Shown here piece by piece: positions 21,047 to 33,325 of a stretch of DNA of 64,000 bases (its first letter is position 1; each line of letters begins with the position of its first letter). Origin of the DNA: Solea solea (Eukaryota; Chordata; Actinopteri; Pleuronectiformes; Soleidae); NCBI RefSeq assembly GCF_958295425.1, contig NC_081140.1, positions 10,733,698-10,797,697 of the forward strand, read 5' to 3'. The translations under genes and the position numbers were made by a program. Under the pieces are notes generated by a model that had not been told where the DNA came from, did no database searches, and saw only the letters and a program-made list of their open reading frames with translations.

Positions 21047-23800
21047 CTGCAGGGAAGGGAGGGAAGGGAGAAAAGAGACAAAAGGATGGCATGTGATTCA
21101 AGCCATAGATTGGTACCAGCTCCCTTTTTTTTTTTTTTTTAGTAATCCCACAATATTCTAACCATCGCTTTTATGCGGTCACTGAAGGAATATAGGAGAC
21201 ATGAATAGCTAAGGATTCTGGAGTAGCTCCCCCATCACTCTCAGACTGGAACAGTTTGTCCTTTTAGAAAATGGAGCTTAAAATGCACAAGGACCAAAAC
21301 TAGAAAGACACTCAGTGGCCTCAAGGCCTCACATTCATTTCCCACAGATCCACAGTACATGTCCATCTCACAAAATATTATTATTATCTTGATCTGCAAT
21401 AAAAGATCGCACCAATATAAATATGTCAGATTCTTTTTACATCAAGATCCATAATTGTATCAAGAAGATATTGACAAAGTGTCAAACACGCCGTGTCTCA
21501 CAGTGTTGATAAATATGATCAGTCTAATATGATCTAACCAAACGTTTAATTTCTTTCCCTCACTGGCCCATTTTCATTGGTTTGGTGCATATTTTTTATT
21601 GTTCTGCAAAAAGACAGGGGCTGTGTTTTACCCCAGTCTGTCTGCAGAATAATGAAGAACATTTATTTATTTGAATCCTGGAGTGATTCTTCTCAAAGTA
21701 AGTCAATCTAAATAAATGTACCTGTATGTTTCCTATCTGTCAAGCAGTGTATTTATTTACTACCCTTCTAAAAGTGCTTACAAATCAGGCGAGTGGCTTT
21801 AATGAACCATTTTACCCAATGATCCAAAACCTTGATTGCAGCAATAGCTTGTACTCAGAAAAAATAAAAAAAACGGTGCTCAAAGTCAATTTGGCTGCAA
21901 AAATACAATTTAATCACACAGTTCTAGATTAAGATGTAATCAAATTGCCTGTGTTCTATTCTCTGGTAAATCTCCCGCCATCACACAAGTCATGTGTGTT
22001 TGAGTGTCCACTGAGTTCAAATAACTGTGAAATAAGCAGCACTTTAGCAGCTTATTTAATTCACAACAAAGTAGAGATAATGGACTCCAGGGATCCCCAA
22101 AGACGCTTCCGCATTTTAAGCATGAGCAGAGTAAATTAACAAATGCACTCGCTTGCTATAGCACCACTGGGTAGTATTGCTTTATATCATCACTCTCTTT
22201 CACTTCTTACTCTCTTCCTCCACCACCCTCTGCCTTCTTTGCTCCACGGACAGTGTAATATAATGACAACAACTTAACATACTGTACAGAGGCGGGGAAA
22301 TAGGGCATAATGGGAAGGCCCTTTTTCTATTATCTATTACAGGTTGTATTTTTCAGTGGCGATCATCACTCAGCGCTTAACTATCTCTGAAACAGTCTTT
22401 ATAAGATTCATTTAATGCCCGTCTAGTGAGGTCTAGTTAAGTGTATTTACTTATTTATTCAAATAGGGACATTGCACGTTAATGGGCATGTAAATATGCC
22501 AGATTATAGCCACTGGCTAATTTACATCTGTTCTCCCTATGCAGATAGATGAAATAAAAAGTACATAGAGAAAAACGTAACAGATCAGGAGAAAACAGCA
22601 TAGGTTGTGTTTCAATTCCGATACATGTCTGTATTTCTGAATGAATGTGTCCAAATTATACTGTAACATAGGGGTTTTTCAGTGAGACCACTGTCTTACA
22701 GTACCTGATGTTCTGTTCTAAACATTATATCTTATTTTGCTATATTAATGTGTGATTTTGGAATCAAGAGCTTTCAAGTAGAGTTTTCCTCACCATCAGA
22801 AAGATGAATCAACAGAAAGGTTAAAGAAGTGACAGTTTAAAGCAAAAGTTTAACATTTTGGGAAATTGATTTGCTTCTTACTAAAGAATCATTATGACTG
22901 TCTCTGTTAGCTATAAGCACATTAGTTTCCAACCTTTTTACTCAAAGACCACATATATAGACATAATCTATATAAAAATACATAAAAACAGAATTCAATA
23001 TGAAACCCATCATAAATGCAAGCCGTGAGCCTGTTTTCTGGAGACAATGTGGTCATATCGAGTACTATGTGTGCAAGCTTGCAGTCAATGTCCAGTGTGA
23101 TCCAGAGATTGGTTTTAGTTTGGTACATGTAAATTAATTTAAATTCCCTTGTGATGGAACATGTTGACATTTCTAGGAGGGTAAAACAAAATAAAGCAAA
23201 ACACAACACACTAGGCCTGCATCCTATGGGTTTTCATGGCCCATTTTGGCCCAGCTCAAGGTTGGCACTCATCCCTAGAGACTAGAAGACATTAACAACA
23301 CCATATAAAATTAAAAGAACCCACTCAATAAATATTACATCTTAGTTAAAATGACAATTTGTTGTTTTATTAGGGACATGTGCCAGACTACTTGGCCAGA
23401 CATAATGAGCCATTTCCCCAAGTGTCTGGCTTTTATACTACGCTACACTAACCAGTTTGAAAACTGCAGGCTTATAGGTGAAAGGGAGCAGAGGGTGGTT
23501 TTTAAAAAATAATTAAAAAAAAGACCTTATAATATATAAAATTTTAATTAACCCAAAAAATCTGAGTTGACAACATTACAGCACAGCATTATTAATCAAT
23601 ATAACACACCTAATCTGTGCACCATCATCTGTTTTAAGATGAACAGATTAAAACTGAAGCGAGCAAAAAGCTTTATAAGCAACTGTTTTTTTTACATATT
23701 TTTGCAATAGATGCCATGGAACCTAAATGTTCGACAATGACTTCTCAAGGTCAAACCTCATATCTATTTAATAATTTCCACACAAATCGATGCAGCTTAC
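21047..23800 (-). other. 2.8-kb intron between Ig6 and Ig7
   Basis: A poly(T) run on the plus strand near 21123-21140 lies close to the Ig7 acceptor side. The rest is AT-rich. The stretch around 22920-23110 is faintly reminiscent of a decayed transposon (tttccaacctttttactcaa), but I cannot support a family. Confidence 0.7.
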
Positions 23801-24073
23801 CTCTCACCCGCAGGTGGACACTTTGAGAGTCCATCTTGTTGGGCTGGACCATCACTTTGCAGTTGTACTCGCCAGCGTCCACTTGTTGCACATTGGTCAG
23901 CTTTAGCGTGCCGTTGTTTTCAAATGCCCGCTGCCGGTGGTTGAATGGGAGCAGTGCAGAGTTTTTGTACCACTTTATGGAGTAGTACGGGTAACCAATC
24001 ACACGACAGTGAATAAAGGCATCCCTTCCAGCAATCGCTGTGATGTTTTTCATTGGACGAATGCTGGCACGGC
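23801..24073 (-). CDS. dscam: dscam exon: Ig domain 6
   Basis: A 273-nt whole-domain exon, phase 1-1 (GTAAGC donor). It reads [60 protein letters not shown] and [20 protein letters not shown]. The [12 protein letters not shown] motif is strongly conserved in DSCAM. The Cys pair and Trp are intact, and a NIT sequon lies near the start. Confidence 0.96.
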
Positions 24074-24989
24074 CTAAAAGGTGACAGAGAATGAGAAAGG
24101 AACCTATACCAAAACATTTTCATGGATAGTGGTGTTGACATCAAATCACAAGTATGAATTGTGCAGTGCAGATTTTTTTTAGACTATGAATTTTCAAAAT
24201 ATATTATCAGATCTAAACAGAGTGAGGTCAGCCGCCAGTTAAAGTGAGAACATATCATTACATTATATTCGTTATGTTAAGAAACTGCAGTTTTTGTTTA
24301 ACTTAAGAGCTTTAGAAGAAGGAGGTAAAAATGTGAAGCTGATTAAAAGGTGCTAACAATATGAAAGTGAATGTTTAAATTACACAGTCCCACTCGTACT
24401 TAGAAGTCGGCTCTTGCTGGTCACCCACATGACATTTATTGCTCTAACATCTGATTGTGAATATTTTAATTTACTGCTGAGGAAACACATAAACGCAGAC
24501 AAACATGAATGCACACGCACTTACACACAGCTAAATTAATTCATGCATCTAGAAGAGATTTATTTCTGTATTGGTTATTTTAAAACCAAACCATTTTGTA
24601 AACCTATATCCAGATTTACTTTTGTGCTGTAAACCAGGATCGTTCTTAAGGTGATACAGAGCAACAATTTTGGAAACAAAGACTGCAGTGAGCAAACTAA
24701 TACCTGAAAGCAATTCAGTAAAGAAATAATACATTATTTAGAAGGACCTCAATTGAAGCAAATATCAATAATTTAACCTAAAAGAGCATGTAAATGCAAT
24801 TAAAGACACATAATTCTTTAAAATGGAAGGAAACGTAATCATGCAACTTTCATTTTCCACAAACAAACATCATCCAGCACTCATGTTTAGCAATTGCCAG
24901 ACAGTCAGCGGGAAAAAGAGACATAGACACACAGAGAGACAGACAGGTATGTGTATTGTTGTTCTTGGAGGAGCTGATTTGACAAGCAC
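24074..24989 (-). other. 0.9-kb intron between Ig5 and Ig6
   Basis: AT-rich intron with no recognisable element. It contrasts sharply with the GC-rich Ig5 exon next to it. Confidence 0.75.
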
Positions 24990-25286
24990 CTCTTACGTTT
25001 ATTCGAGCCTGGTGGTACACAACCCCGGCCGAGTTGCTGCACACGCACCGGTACACCCCGCCGTCCTGCACCTGGGTGTGGGTCACATTGAGCTGGCTGA
25101 CCACGTGGCCCTCGTGGGTCTCGTAGTGGCCCAGGTGGTGGTGGCTGTCTTTGATGACGGGGTCATCGTCCAGTGACCAGGTGCACCTGGGAGGCGGCGT
25201 GCCCTTGACATTGCAGAATAGGAAGACAGGCTCGTTTGGGTTCACCACCTTCTCGCTGAAGGCCGACAGGATCTTCGGCGTGCCAT
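24990..25286 (-). CDS. dscam: dscam exon: Ig domain 5
   Basis: A 297-nt whole-domain exon, phase 1-1 (GTGCTT donor). It reads [40 protein letters not shown], then a histidine-rich loop [14 protein letters not shown], then [20 protein letters not shown]. It keeps the Ig Cys pair and Trp but has extra Cys residues (RCTW and CVC). The exon is visibly far richer in G and C than its AT-rich introns and the neighbouring exons. The donor is a weak match beyond GT. Confidence 0.95.
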
Positions 25287-26119
25287 CTGTGGTGGAGGAC
25301 ACGGTGGGACAGGGGAGGAGACGGAGGCATAGTGGTTAATGAAACGATGGTCTACTGTGTATTTAAAGAATAGGTACTATTCCTGCATCAACACATCTAA
25401 AAATAACGAGGCTAGTGTTCTTATGTTATGTAAATCTTTTCCAATAATCTTCAAATCTATATAGTTCCATATTTATATTCAAGATAATGGACTGTTTCAT
25501 TTTATTCGGCCTTTAATTTAAAAAAAAGATTACATGCTGTGCATTTACATGGTGATATTAGCTCTCAGCGAATCTTCTTTTTTATAAAAGCAATGTTGCG
25601 AAACAATGATAAAGTCTCAACCAAAGCAAAAAAAAAAAAAGGAAACATATGTTTTCAAGAATGCATCATACTGTATTATGACACTGTCCTATACAACATC
25701 GCATGTGTAGCTGTCATCATGAACAGAGATCCAGGAGCTTTCCTTGCAGACACAGAGGCCAGTTGGCTTTTGAAATGTTTGTGTCTGCCTGCTGCTTCTC
25801 TCTGATAATCTAGGTCTGTTTCACATTATTATAGATTATCAATATCTTCTTTTTACAGCTCCCTGGCCACAGGAGACAGTTGCCTCAGCAACAATGCCAA
25901 GGTAAGCTATTGGATTCAAGAGTGTGTGGCACGTGTTTGTGAAGTCTGAGGCTACAGCTGAGAGTCACAACAGAATACCATTAACACATAAAACCAGTAT
26001 TGATCTGCAAGGCCTGAACCTGCATCTGCTAACGCATTGATTATGCATAAGACAGCTACCATAATGTGGCTTTTGGTCAGCATTTGTGTTCATGCTCCAT
26101 CCTACAAATGACATTTTAC
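25287..26119 (-). other. 0.8-kb intron between Ig4 and Ig5
   Basis: AT-rich intron with a poly(A) run near 25628. No mobile element recognised. Confidence 0.75.
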
Positions 26120-26395
26120 CTTCAAGGATGACTTGCACAAAGTCCTGTGCAGACATCTTGCCCTTCCTCGCGAAGCATTGGTAAGCTCCGCCGTCACTCT
26201 TTGACATTCCCTCCATGATGAGGTTCTCTCGGTTGACCCCAGTGAAACGAACATTGTTGCCTGGGTAGATGATCTCTCCGTTGCGGTACCATGACAGCTC
26301 ATACTCGTCTGAGCCACTCACGCTACAGGACAGAGACACCTTGCTACCCACACTGCCTTTCACCTTCCGAGGGCTAACCACCACCTTTAAGGGCT
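26120..26395 (-). CDS. dscam: dscam exon: Ig domain 4
   Basis: A 276-nt whole-domain exon, phase 1-1 (GTAAAA donor, TTTCCTCAG acceptor). It reads [40 protein letters not shown], then [20 protein letters not shown] and [11 protein letters not shown]. Both Ig Cys and the Trp are present. The N-terminal four Ig domains form a horseshoe in this family. Confidence 0.96.
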
Positions 26396-27748
26396 CTGAG
26401 GAAACAAAAACAAGAAATCTGTTAGACCAGGGGGCGTGAATGTGAACATGAGGTAATGCAATGGATTGGCGTCCTGTCCATTGTATCAATTCAATTCAAT
26501 TGTATCTGTATAGCGCCAAATCAAAACATATACATTATCTCAAGGAACTGAACATCATCAAGAGCAGAGAAACCCAGCAATTCACATAATGAGCAAACCA
26601 GGCATCAGTGGAGAGAGAAAAACTCCCTTTTATCAGCTCAAAGACAACCAGTGGTTTTCATAATGGATGGAGGGATAGGTTTTTAATGGTGAATTAATTT
26701 TTTTTATAGCTAGATTGAGAGCAAGATACGGAAACTGGAAGCTAGAGGAGAGTGTTTACATTTGAATTAGTTATCATGAATACATTTCTGAAAACTAATC
26801 TAATCCAAATCTCAGGATTAAAGCAAAAACATGTAAACAATCAATCACTTTTCAGCACTCTGTGAACGATGATGGATCAATTATTATTAGCGACTGTAAC
26901 TGATCCATTATTTACTATGTTGTTGACTAATTAAAACTGTATTGCATATCTTTCAAATGTAAATACATCTCATATTTATATCTCCCTGTGTTTCTCAGTA
27001 TAGCTGTGTTCTTGTATTGCCTGGTGACATTACCACACTGCACAAAGGAAGTGATTTGTTTTATGTCAAGATGGACGGAGGCAACAACACTGCTCTAGTA
27101 ACCCTGCAGTATCACTGTATTCACACAAACACCTCCTCAGTCAGGTCTGATAGTATTGCTTGACCATTTTCAGAAAAAGGATGCAGCATACAAATAATGT
27201 AACATTGTTTCTGTACACGTAAACCAAACAGAGGCAGAATAATATCATCAGCAACAACAAAAATCACAAAAAACCCTAATTCTAGTATGTAAAATGTCAA
27301 CATTTGCTCGTCTTGTTCTGTGACAGTAACCTTAATATTGCTGAGTTGTGGGACTGACTGTGCAAAACAAGCAATTGAATGATGTCAGTTTGCACGTTTT
27401 CACATTCTGCACTGCTGCGCGTCAGTTTATAAACCAAATAACCTGCCAAATCATCAGCCAATAAATCAACACTTAAAAATGATTGTTAGCAACAGCTCTG
27501 CTCCCGAGTTTTAAAATGTTTCCAGAGAGCATTAAGTAAATGACTCAAAGTGACATTGATTCAATTTAGCTGCTTCAAATTAATAAGCATGAGGAAACTC
27601 CAAACTCACAGACTGCTGTGACATTCACACTGACTCACTAAACATCTGTTGAGTTCCTGATTTGTGAGGTAACAAATAAGGTTCATCAACCCTGCATGTG
27701 ATGTACAGAAAATGCAGAGGTTCACCTCGGTTTTACTGAAAGACTTAC
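26396..27748 (-). other. 1.35-kb intron between Ig3 and Ig4
   Basis: Holds the dispersed repeat fragment at 26487-26645. The rest is unique-looking AT-rich sequence. Confidence 0.75.
26487..26645 (+). mobile_element. dispersed fish repeat fragment (TTCAATTCAATTxTAT...TAGCGCC type)
   Basis: Starts tcaattcaattcaattgtat, then tgtatagcgccaaatcaaaa, catatacattatctcaagga, and ends gagagaaaaactccctttta. I know this arrangement as a very common dispersed element in teleost genomes. The copy is partial. Confidence 0.65.
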
Positions 27749-28027
27749 GTTTCACATACAGGCGTCCCATGACTTCTGCGTTGCCATAACTGTTCCACAC
27801 CTCACAGACGTATATCCCAGAGTCACTGGGCTGTGTGCTCTCTATCAGCAACCCAGTGGTCGTCTGCCGGAAGCGGCTGTCAGGTTCCAAAGGGCTGTTG
27901 TCTTTCAGCCAGCGATATTTTGGCGACGGGTAGCCTGAAGCCTTACAGGGCAGCTCCACCCGATGATTAATCATCACCTCTCGGTGGTCAAAGCCGTCCA
28001 AGATGCCTGGCTCAGCATTGGTCGGGT
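27749..28027 (-). CDS. dscam: dscam exon: Ig domain 3
   Basis: A 279-nt whole-domain exon, phase 1-1 (GTAAGT donor). It reads DPTNAEPGILDGFDHREVMI, ELPCKASGYPSPKYRWLKDN, TTGLLIESTQPSDSGIYVCE and VMGRLYVK. The split Gln codon (AAA C|AG) joins YVK to QPLK of Ig4, as in human DSCAM. The Cys pair and Trp are intact. Confidence 0.96.
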
Positions 28028-28182
28028 CTGGAAGGAGCAGAGATTTTAGCGTTAATTAGTGGTAAGGTTTGCCAGGCACTTGATAGTATAATCCAATATT
28101 GATTATTGAGGTCAAGATACAGTTGTATATACTGTATATTTCTTTATGCAAGGGTGAAAAGACACACAGTCTGTATTCCTAC

Positions 28183-28222
<40 letters not shown>

Positions 28223-28711
28223 ATTGTGGTAAAGAAACTGAAGCTGTCACTGCAAATTGGCTCTTGTCAATCTGTCCATTATTTGTAAAGGTATCTTCTT
28301 TCATCAGACTACACTGTAAAAAACACTATGATGTAAGATTAACATGTGGTTTAATTGGTTAGTATTAATTCTACTTGTGGGACATTTGTCTTACCCAGTG
28401 ACTAAGCTGAACAGCTGGTTCTGGATGTAACCCTAATCTAGTACTGCTACATTATCATGTAGCTATAATGATGCTTATGTTAGATCCTAACTGCAGTAGG
28501 ATTGCTGGCTTCTGCTGGAGATGAGAAGATTGGTGCAAAATGACGATTTGAAGTTGGAAATACATCTAAAATCTGAATACATCATTCAGCATTTTGCAGT
28601 AATCACAACAATTATGTATTTTGTTATAATGTATGTTTTTTTGTATTGTAAAGCACTTTGATAAAAAGCGCCATACAAATAAATGTATTCTTCTTCTTCT
28701 TCTTCTTCTTC

Positions 28712-28751
<40 letters not shown>

Positions 28752-29340
28752 CATAATACTCATCATTATTATTATGACGTAGTTTTGTTGTTATACTGTG
28801 TGAAAGTAGAGACATTTTCCATGTTCTGCTAGATAATCATGTATGAAAGGTGAAATGTGTGAACTGCAGAGCAAGTTGAAGAGAAAAGAGCTCTAGCTCT
28901 GAAGCAGTGCACGACACACCAATGTCAAATTCTGGAAGAGGCTGAAAATGCCATGAATTTTTAACTGGAACTGTGAAAAATCTGTGAAGGTCATGAAAAA
29001 GCTGAATGGAGGGATGAAAGTTTCACTTTTTGTGTGAACATTTTTGAAGTTTGGATTCAGTTTCTATGTTGAAGTGTGTGGAGCCAGTACGTCTGAAGTG
29101 TTTTTCAAATCATTTGAATAAGAAACTCTCTTTAAAAAGAAATATTTTGGAAGTATTTTGGAAATGATGAAATATTCCAATTAGAAAAATATTCAAATTG
29201 TGAATGCTGTGTGTTTGTTGGTATTTGCTTAAATGCTTCATGTGTTGTGACTTGATGCTGTTAAGGTATTATGTGGTGTAGACTTTGTTTGGTTGACTGT
29301 GAGGTAGCCGCCACTGTGCACATGCATGAGCTTTACTGAC
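28028..29340 (-). other. 1.3-kb intron between Ig2 and Ig3
   Basis: Contains a TA repeat (about 28187-28217) and a SINE-like tail with TTC/TTA trinucleotides (28640-28750). The stretch 28930-29160 is a low-complexity run rich in TGAAAA-like words. Confidence 0.7.
28640..28750 (+). mobile_element. SINE/LINE-type 3' tail with TTC and TTA microsatellite
   Basis: gtaaagcactttgataaaaa followed by agcgccatacaaataaatg is a common 3' end of fish retroposons. It runs directly into (TTC)n then (TTA)n. The word AGCGCCATACAAATAAA is close to the complement of the start of the element at 26487, so the two may be related ends in opposite orientation. Confidence 0.6.
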
Positions 29341-29487
29341 CTGACACAATGAGACGTGCACTGTTACTCTGACGAGTCTCTCCGGTGTAACGGTGGCGTG
29401 TGGTGCAGCGATAGTTGTTCAGCCCATCCTCAGGCAGGACGTCCACGATATACAAGGCTCCCGTGGATGTTATGAGATATCTTTGTC
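29341..29487 (-). CDS. dscam: dscam exon: Ig domain 2, second part (first exon visible in window)
   Basis: A 147-nt exon, phase 1-1 (GTCAGT donor, TTCTTTAG acceptor). It reads [40 protein letters not shown] and SNSARLIVS, the D to G strands of Ig2 with the F-strand Cys. The first half of Ig2, Ig1 and the signal peptide are encoded by exons beyond position 64000. I found no Ig-like exon on the minus strand from here to the end of the window. Confidence 0.95.
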
Positions 29488-32398
29488 CTAAAGAAGATAA
29501 GAACAACAAGTGGGAAGACATTAAAGACCGCAACTGTATAGAGGTTATCCAGATATCAAAAAAAAATTTGGACTGAATTACGAATAATTCAAGGAATGCT
29601 GTGCAATAATGTGATACAAAATCATCCAGATAATGGAAAACAAACTACCAATATATTTTCTTGTGTTGTCACTGACTTGGTGCCAAATCTGGAATCTAAA
29701 AACCCTCTTTGGCTGTCACAGTCAGGTCTGTAGGAATGGTAATATTATGTTAATTCTGGAGATCAAACCAGACTGAGTGGGGTTGTCAACATCCATAAGG
29801 AATGAAATCTCACTCTGTGCCATCACATGGAAGCCCACGTTCCCATGGGAGCAGATTGATGTCAAAACTGATCGAAAAAGCAATTTACAGGAGGATTGTC
29901 GTCACTGTGCGGTGGTGGGAATGCTATGACACGGCCTTGTCATAGGATGAAGAGAAAACATTACAGCAGTTTAGCACATTTCTTAAAAAGTCCAAAAACA
30001 AAGAGTAAATACATAATAATTTCTCCCTATTCAATAATTAAAAATACTTAAAATTAAGATTTCAAGTGTTTAATTAGTGATTAAGAAGAGGTTTCTACCC
30101 AGTTGTCCACTTCTCTCTGTGTGTTTCCTGTCATTTGACTGGCAACAAAACATGCAAACTTTAGCAGTGAGGCAAAATTATACGAAAACAAATGAAGGTT
30201 TTGACTCAAATTCATCTTCTGCGGAGGAGGAAGTGTACACACAGAACATTTTGAGTGTGCTGCGTATCTGAAGGCTATTGGATATTCCAAATGATCCAAA
30301 AGTAAATTGAAGTGAGGTGATGTGGGAGTAGCTAAAGCAGATAAGCAATGAGTTCGTCTTGTGATTTCCATGAGCAGCTTAGTATGTTCTTTTACATTTA
30401 TGATAAAAGAAAGCAGGTGGTCTCTCAAAGTATACCAAAAAATTAAAAAAAAGTTCTATGCTTTACATTCCACATGTACAGTACACTGGTTCAGGCTGCA
30501 TGTTGTCGGTGAAAATGGCCTTCCACACAGAAATGTCAAGATCTTATAAAAAATGCATGGACAAGCGGTTTCTCTTTTCTATGTGGGTTAACAAATTAGA
30601 TGCCACTTCCCTGAGGTCACGTAACATCATCCCCCGATCAAAGATTTCCAGTGAACACTCTGCAGGGCTACGTTGATTTACATCTGAATGAAATCTGAAT
30701 GAAACTGTGATAGAGGCCAAACTATATATCTTGTTACAGAGTACAGCATGGACTATAACATAATATTGAATTTACCCGTGCAATAATGTTTCTCTCACGT
30801 GAACTAAAGCCTTGGGTTTTAGTTCAAAGACTAACAGCTTTGAAAGAAGCAAAGCATGCTTAATATGCTCTTATTTGATTTTTTATGTTTATACTTGCAA
30901 AATAAAATCAACCTTGGGGTTAAGCAAATGGGGGGCATGGAGAGAGAAAGGAGAGAGGAGAAAACACAGCTATTGTAAGCATTGACCTAGATAGAACCAA
31001 CAACAGATTCCCCAGATTTGATGTCCTGAAGGGGTTCCACTGGTTAACATACAGGGCAGTGAGATGGACAACCAGAAAGTGGGACCTGTGAAGAGCGAGC
31101 GTGTGACTGTGTACTCTGCACATGTGTGTCAGTGTGGAAGCCGCTGGCCACGCTTGCATGTCAGTATGAGAGATGACTCGTGGAAGGAAGTTCATTTTTA
31201 AATAGATTATTTTTCCTGTCATTTTATTGTTGCATGGCTTTGGACTTTAACTGTTTTTACTCACTGCATGTAGTTGTGATTATCATTATCATAAAAGACA
31301 AAATGTGAAATGTTTTACCATTAAATAATTCTACATCTTTTTTTTTTTTTTTTTTTTTAAAGAAGAAAAGAAAATAAATTCCTGAAGGCTACAGGCGACC
31401 ACGCTGCGGCAAAAACAAAACTCAGACATCTCCTCAGAAGCTCTCCACTCCATACACACTGCCTCTTTCTCTTTTTTCTCTCCTCCCCTCTGGCTTCTCC
31501 ATTTTGATTCTGTACTGGTCCTCTGAAATCTCACTGTGGAATCCATCTTGAGCGAGACAAAATGGTATTTCACTCCAGCCGCTGTGAGCTGCTGCAATTT
31601 TCTCTTCAAGCACCTTTATGCTCCTGCAACGCCTTTTAAGACGTCAGAGCTCAGTTATGACAGGAGGAAGTGTAGGCAGAGGGGATACTACAGTAGGGAG
31701 GGTATTCAAAAGGAGAGCCATTGTGTTCAATTGTACTGTATTGTATCCTCTTTCAGGCGACCCGCTCCTCTTTAATTCCTCCGCTTTGTCTTGAACTCAC
31801 TCACTACATTATAGATCAGCATCTGGGAGTAATTCCTTTTCACAACATCAGTAAAGTGCCTAAGATATTATGCACAATTCCCTCTTAAACACTAAAATGT
31901 GTTCCCAAATGCATTAAAAATCCTCTGGACAGAGATTTCTGGGTTATTATCAGAAAGTGGAGCATCTTCCTTCTATTCATTCACAGCCACGGCTACTGTA
32001 AAGTGAAAAAGTGCTACACTCCACCAAACACATTTTATCTAATCATCCCCACTTTGCCAGAGACAGAATCTAATATGAACAGCAGGCTCTCACTCTCAGC
32101 AGGCTAAATAAGACTCGACGTACAGATGAGCTAGTGTCATGGCATCCTTGCTGCCAGCAGACACTCGCAAGATGCTGCGATTTAAATGAGAGCCGCTTAC
32201 TGAAGTGACAACTCAGTCACTGGAATGAATGAATGAGTGTTAAACTTTTCTTTTTTTTGTTAATCTGATTGTTCATGCAAAATCAATTGCCTGAAAAAAA
32301 ATTGTCTTGTTACTGATCATTGGGTTTTCATGTGCACGATACTAACACTATATAACAAATGCAAATGATTAACCTGTAAAGCTTTCGATTCCTTTTAA

Positions 32399-32930
32399 CC
32401 CTTTAACACAAAGCACATTTTTCATTATTTTAATTACGCAACAGTTTGTGCTGTCAGAAAAATTCCAATAGTTTCTGAAAGCTGAGATGTTGCACGTCAA
32501 AGGCAACCTGTGGTTATTACGGTAATTTCACTTGCACTATTGCAGGACGGAGAATCAGTGCCTTTGTCTCCAGAGAGGAGATAGTGGGAAAAACGCCTGT
32601 ACATAGTTTCCATTTTTTGGCCTGTTTTTGGACATTGACACAAAAACTCAAACAAATGTTATTTTAAATATGTTTTATAATGTTCAAATTTAAAATTTAA
32701 ACATTTTTTGTTTGTTTTGTCTTTTACATAAAACTTTTTGTTTTTCTTCATTTTAAATTGTTAATACACTATTTTAACATGCAGTAAATTGTAAATAACT
32801 GCAGGATATGAAAGTGATTCTGGAAAAATGGACAAAAGCCCTTAGTTACAGGGCAGTTTCTGGCCCTTTTATCGTTAAAATAAGCAAAAAAAAGTCCAGA
32901 TGGACATTTTGATGGTTAGGTGTTAAAGCA
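32399..32930 (+). mobile_element. TTAA-flanked MITE-like repeat, copy 1
   Basis: Begins TTAA|CCCTTTAACAC and ends near GGTGTTAAAG. It shares with copies 2 and 3 the words tttctgaaagctgaga, attttaaatatgttttata, actttttgtttttcttcatt and ctggcccttttat. The TTAA target and CCC-type ends suggest a piggyBac-like non-autonomous element, but the right TTAA is lost here. Confidence 0.75.
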
Positions 32931-33089
32931 TTGACTTGTGTGGATCTTTTTGTATATTAGAACTCAGTTTATTTACTGCAATTAGACTATTGTTAGCATG
33001 TAACCAACAACTTTCAATCAATACAATACAGCTTAAAACCAACAGCGTGCATCTGGACACAGATTTGTAATCGTGTAATTATGAAACGG

Positions 33090-33325
33090 GGGGTGGTGGT
33101 GGGTCAGTGGTAGAGTGGAAGGTTTGATCCCTGGCTCGTCTAGCGTCTACAAGTGTCATAGCCAAGGACTTAACCCCTAATTGTCTAATATTTAACAAAT
33201 GTCCACTGGGGGAGCACAAGTGTAGTATTTAGTCTTAGCTGAAGTACACACAGTTTACACCGAATATATGACACTGGTATTACAGTCTGAATGTAATGGG
33301 TTAAATGTTTAGCACAAAGACTAAT
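33090..33325 (+). mobile_element. tRNA-derived SINE, degenerate
   Basis: ggtcagtggtagagtgg (A-box-like, 33102-33118) and ggtttgatccc (B-box-like, 33121-33131) are followed by ctggctcgtct and ccaaggacttaacccc, the typical body of a fish tRNA-derived SINE. The distance between the boxes is too short, so the anticodon region has been deleted. The right end (aatgggttaaatg) is approximate. Confidence 0.65.
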
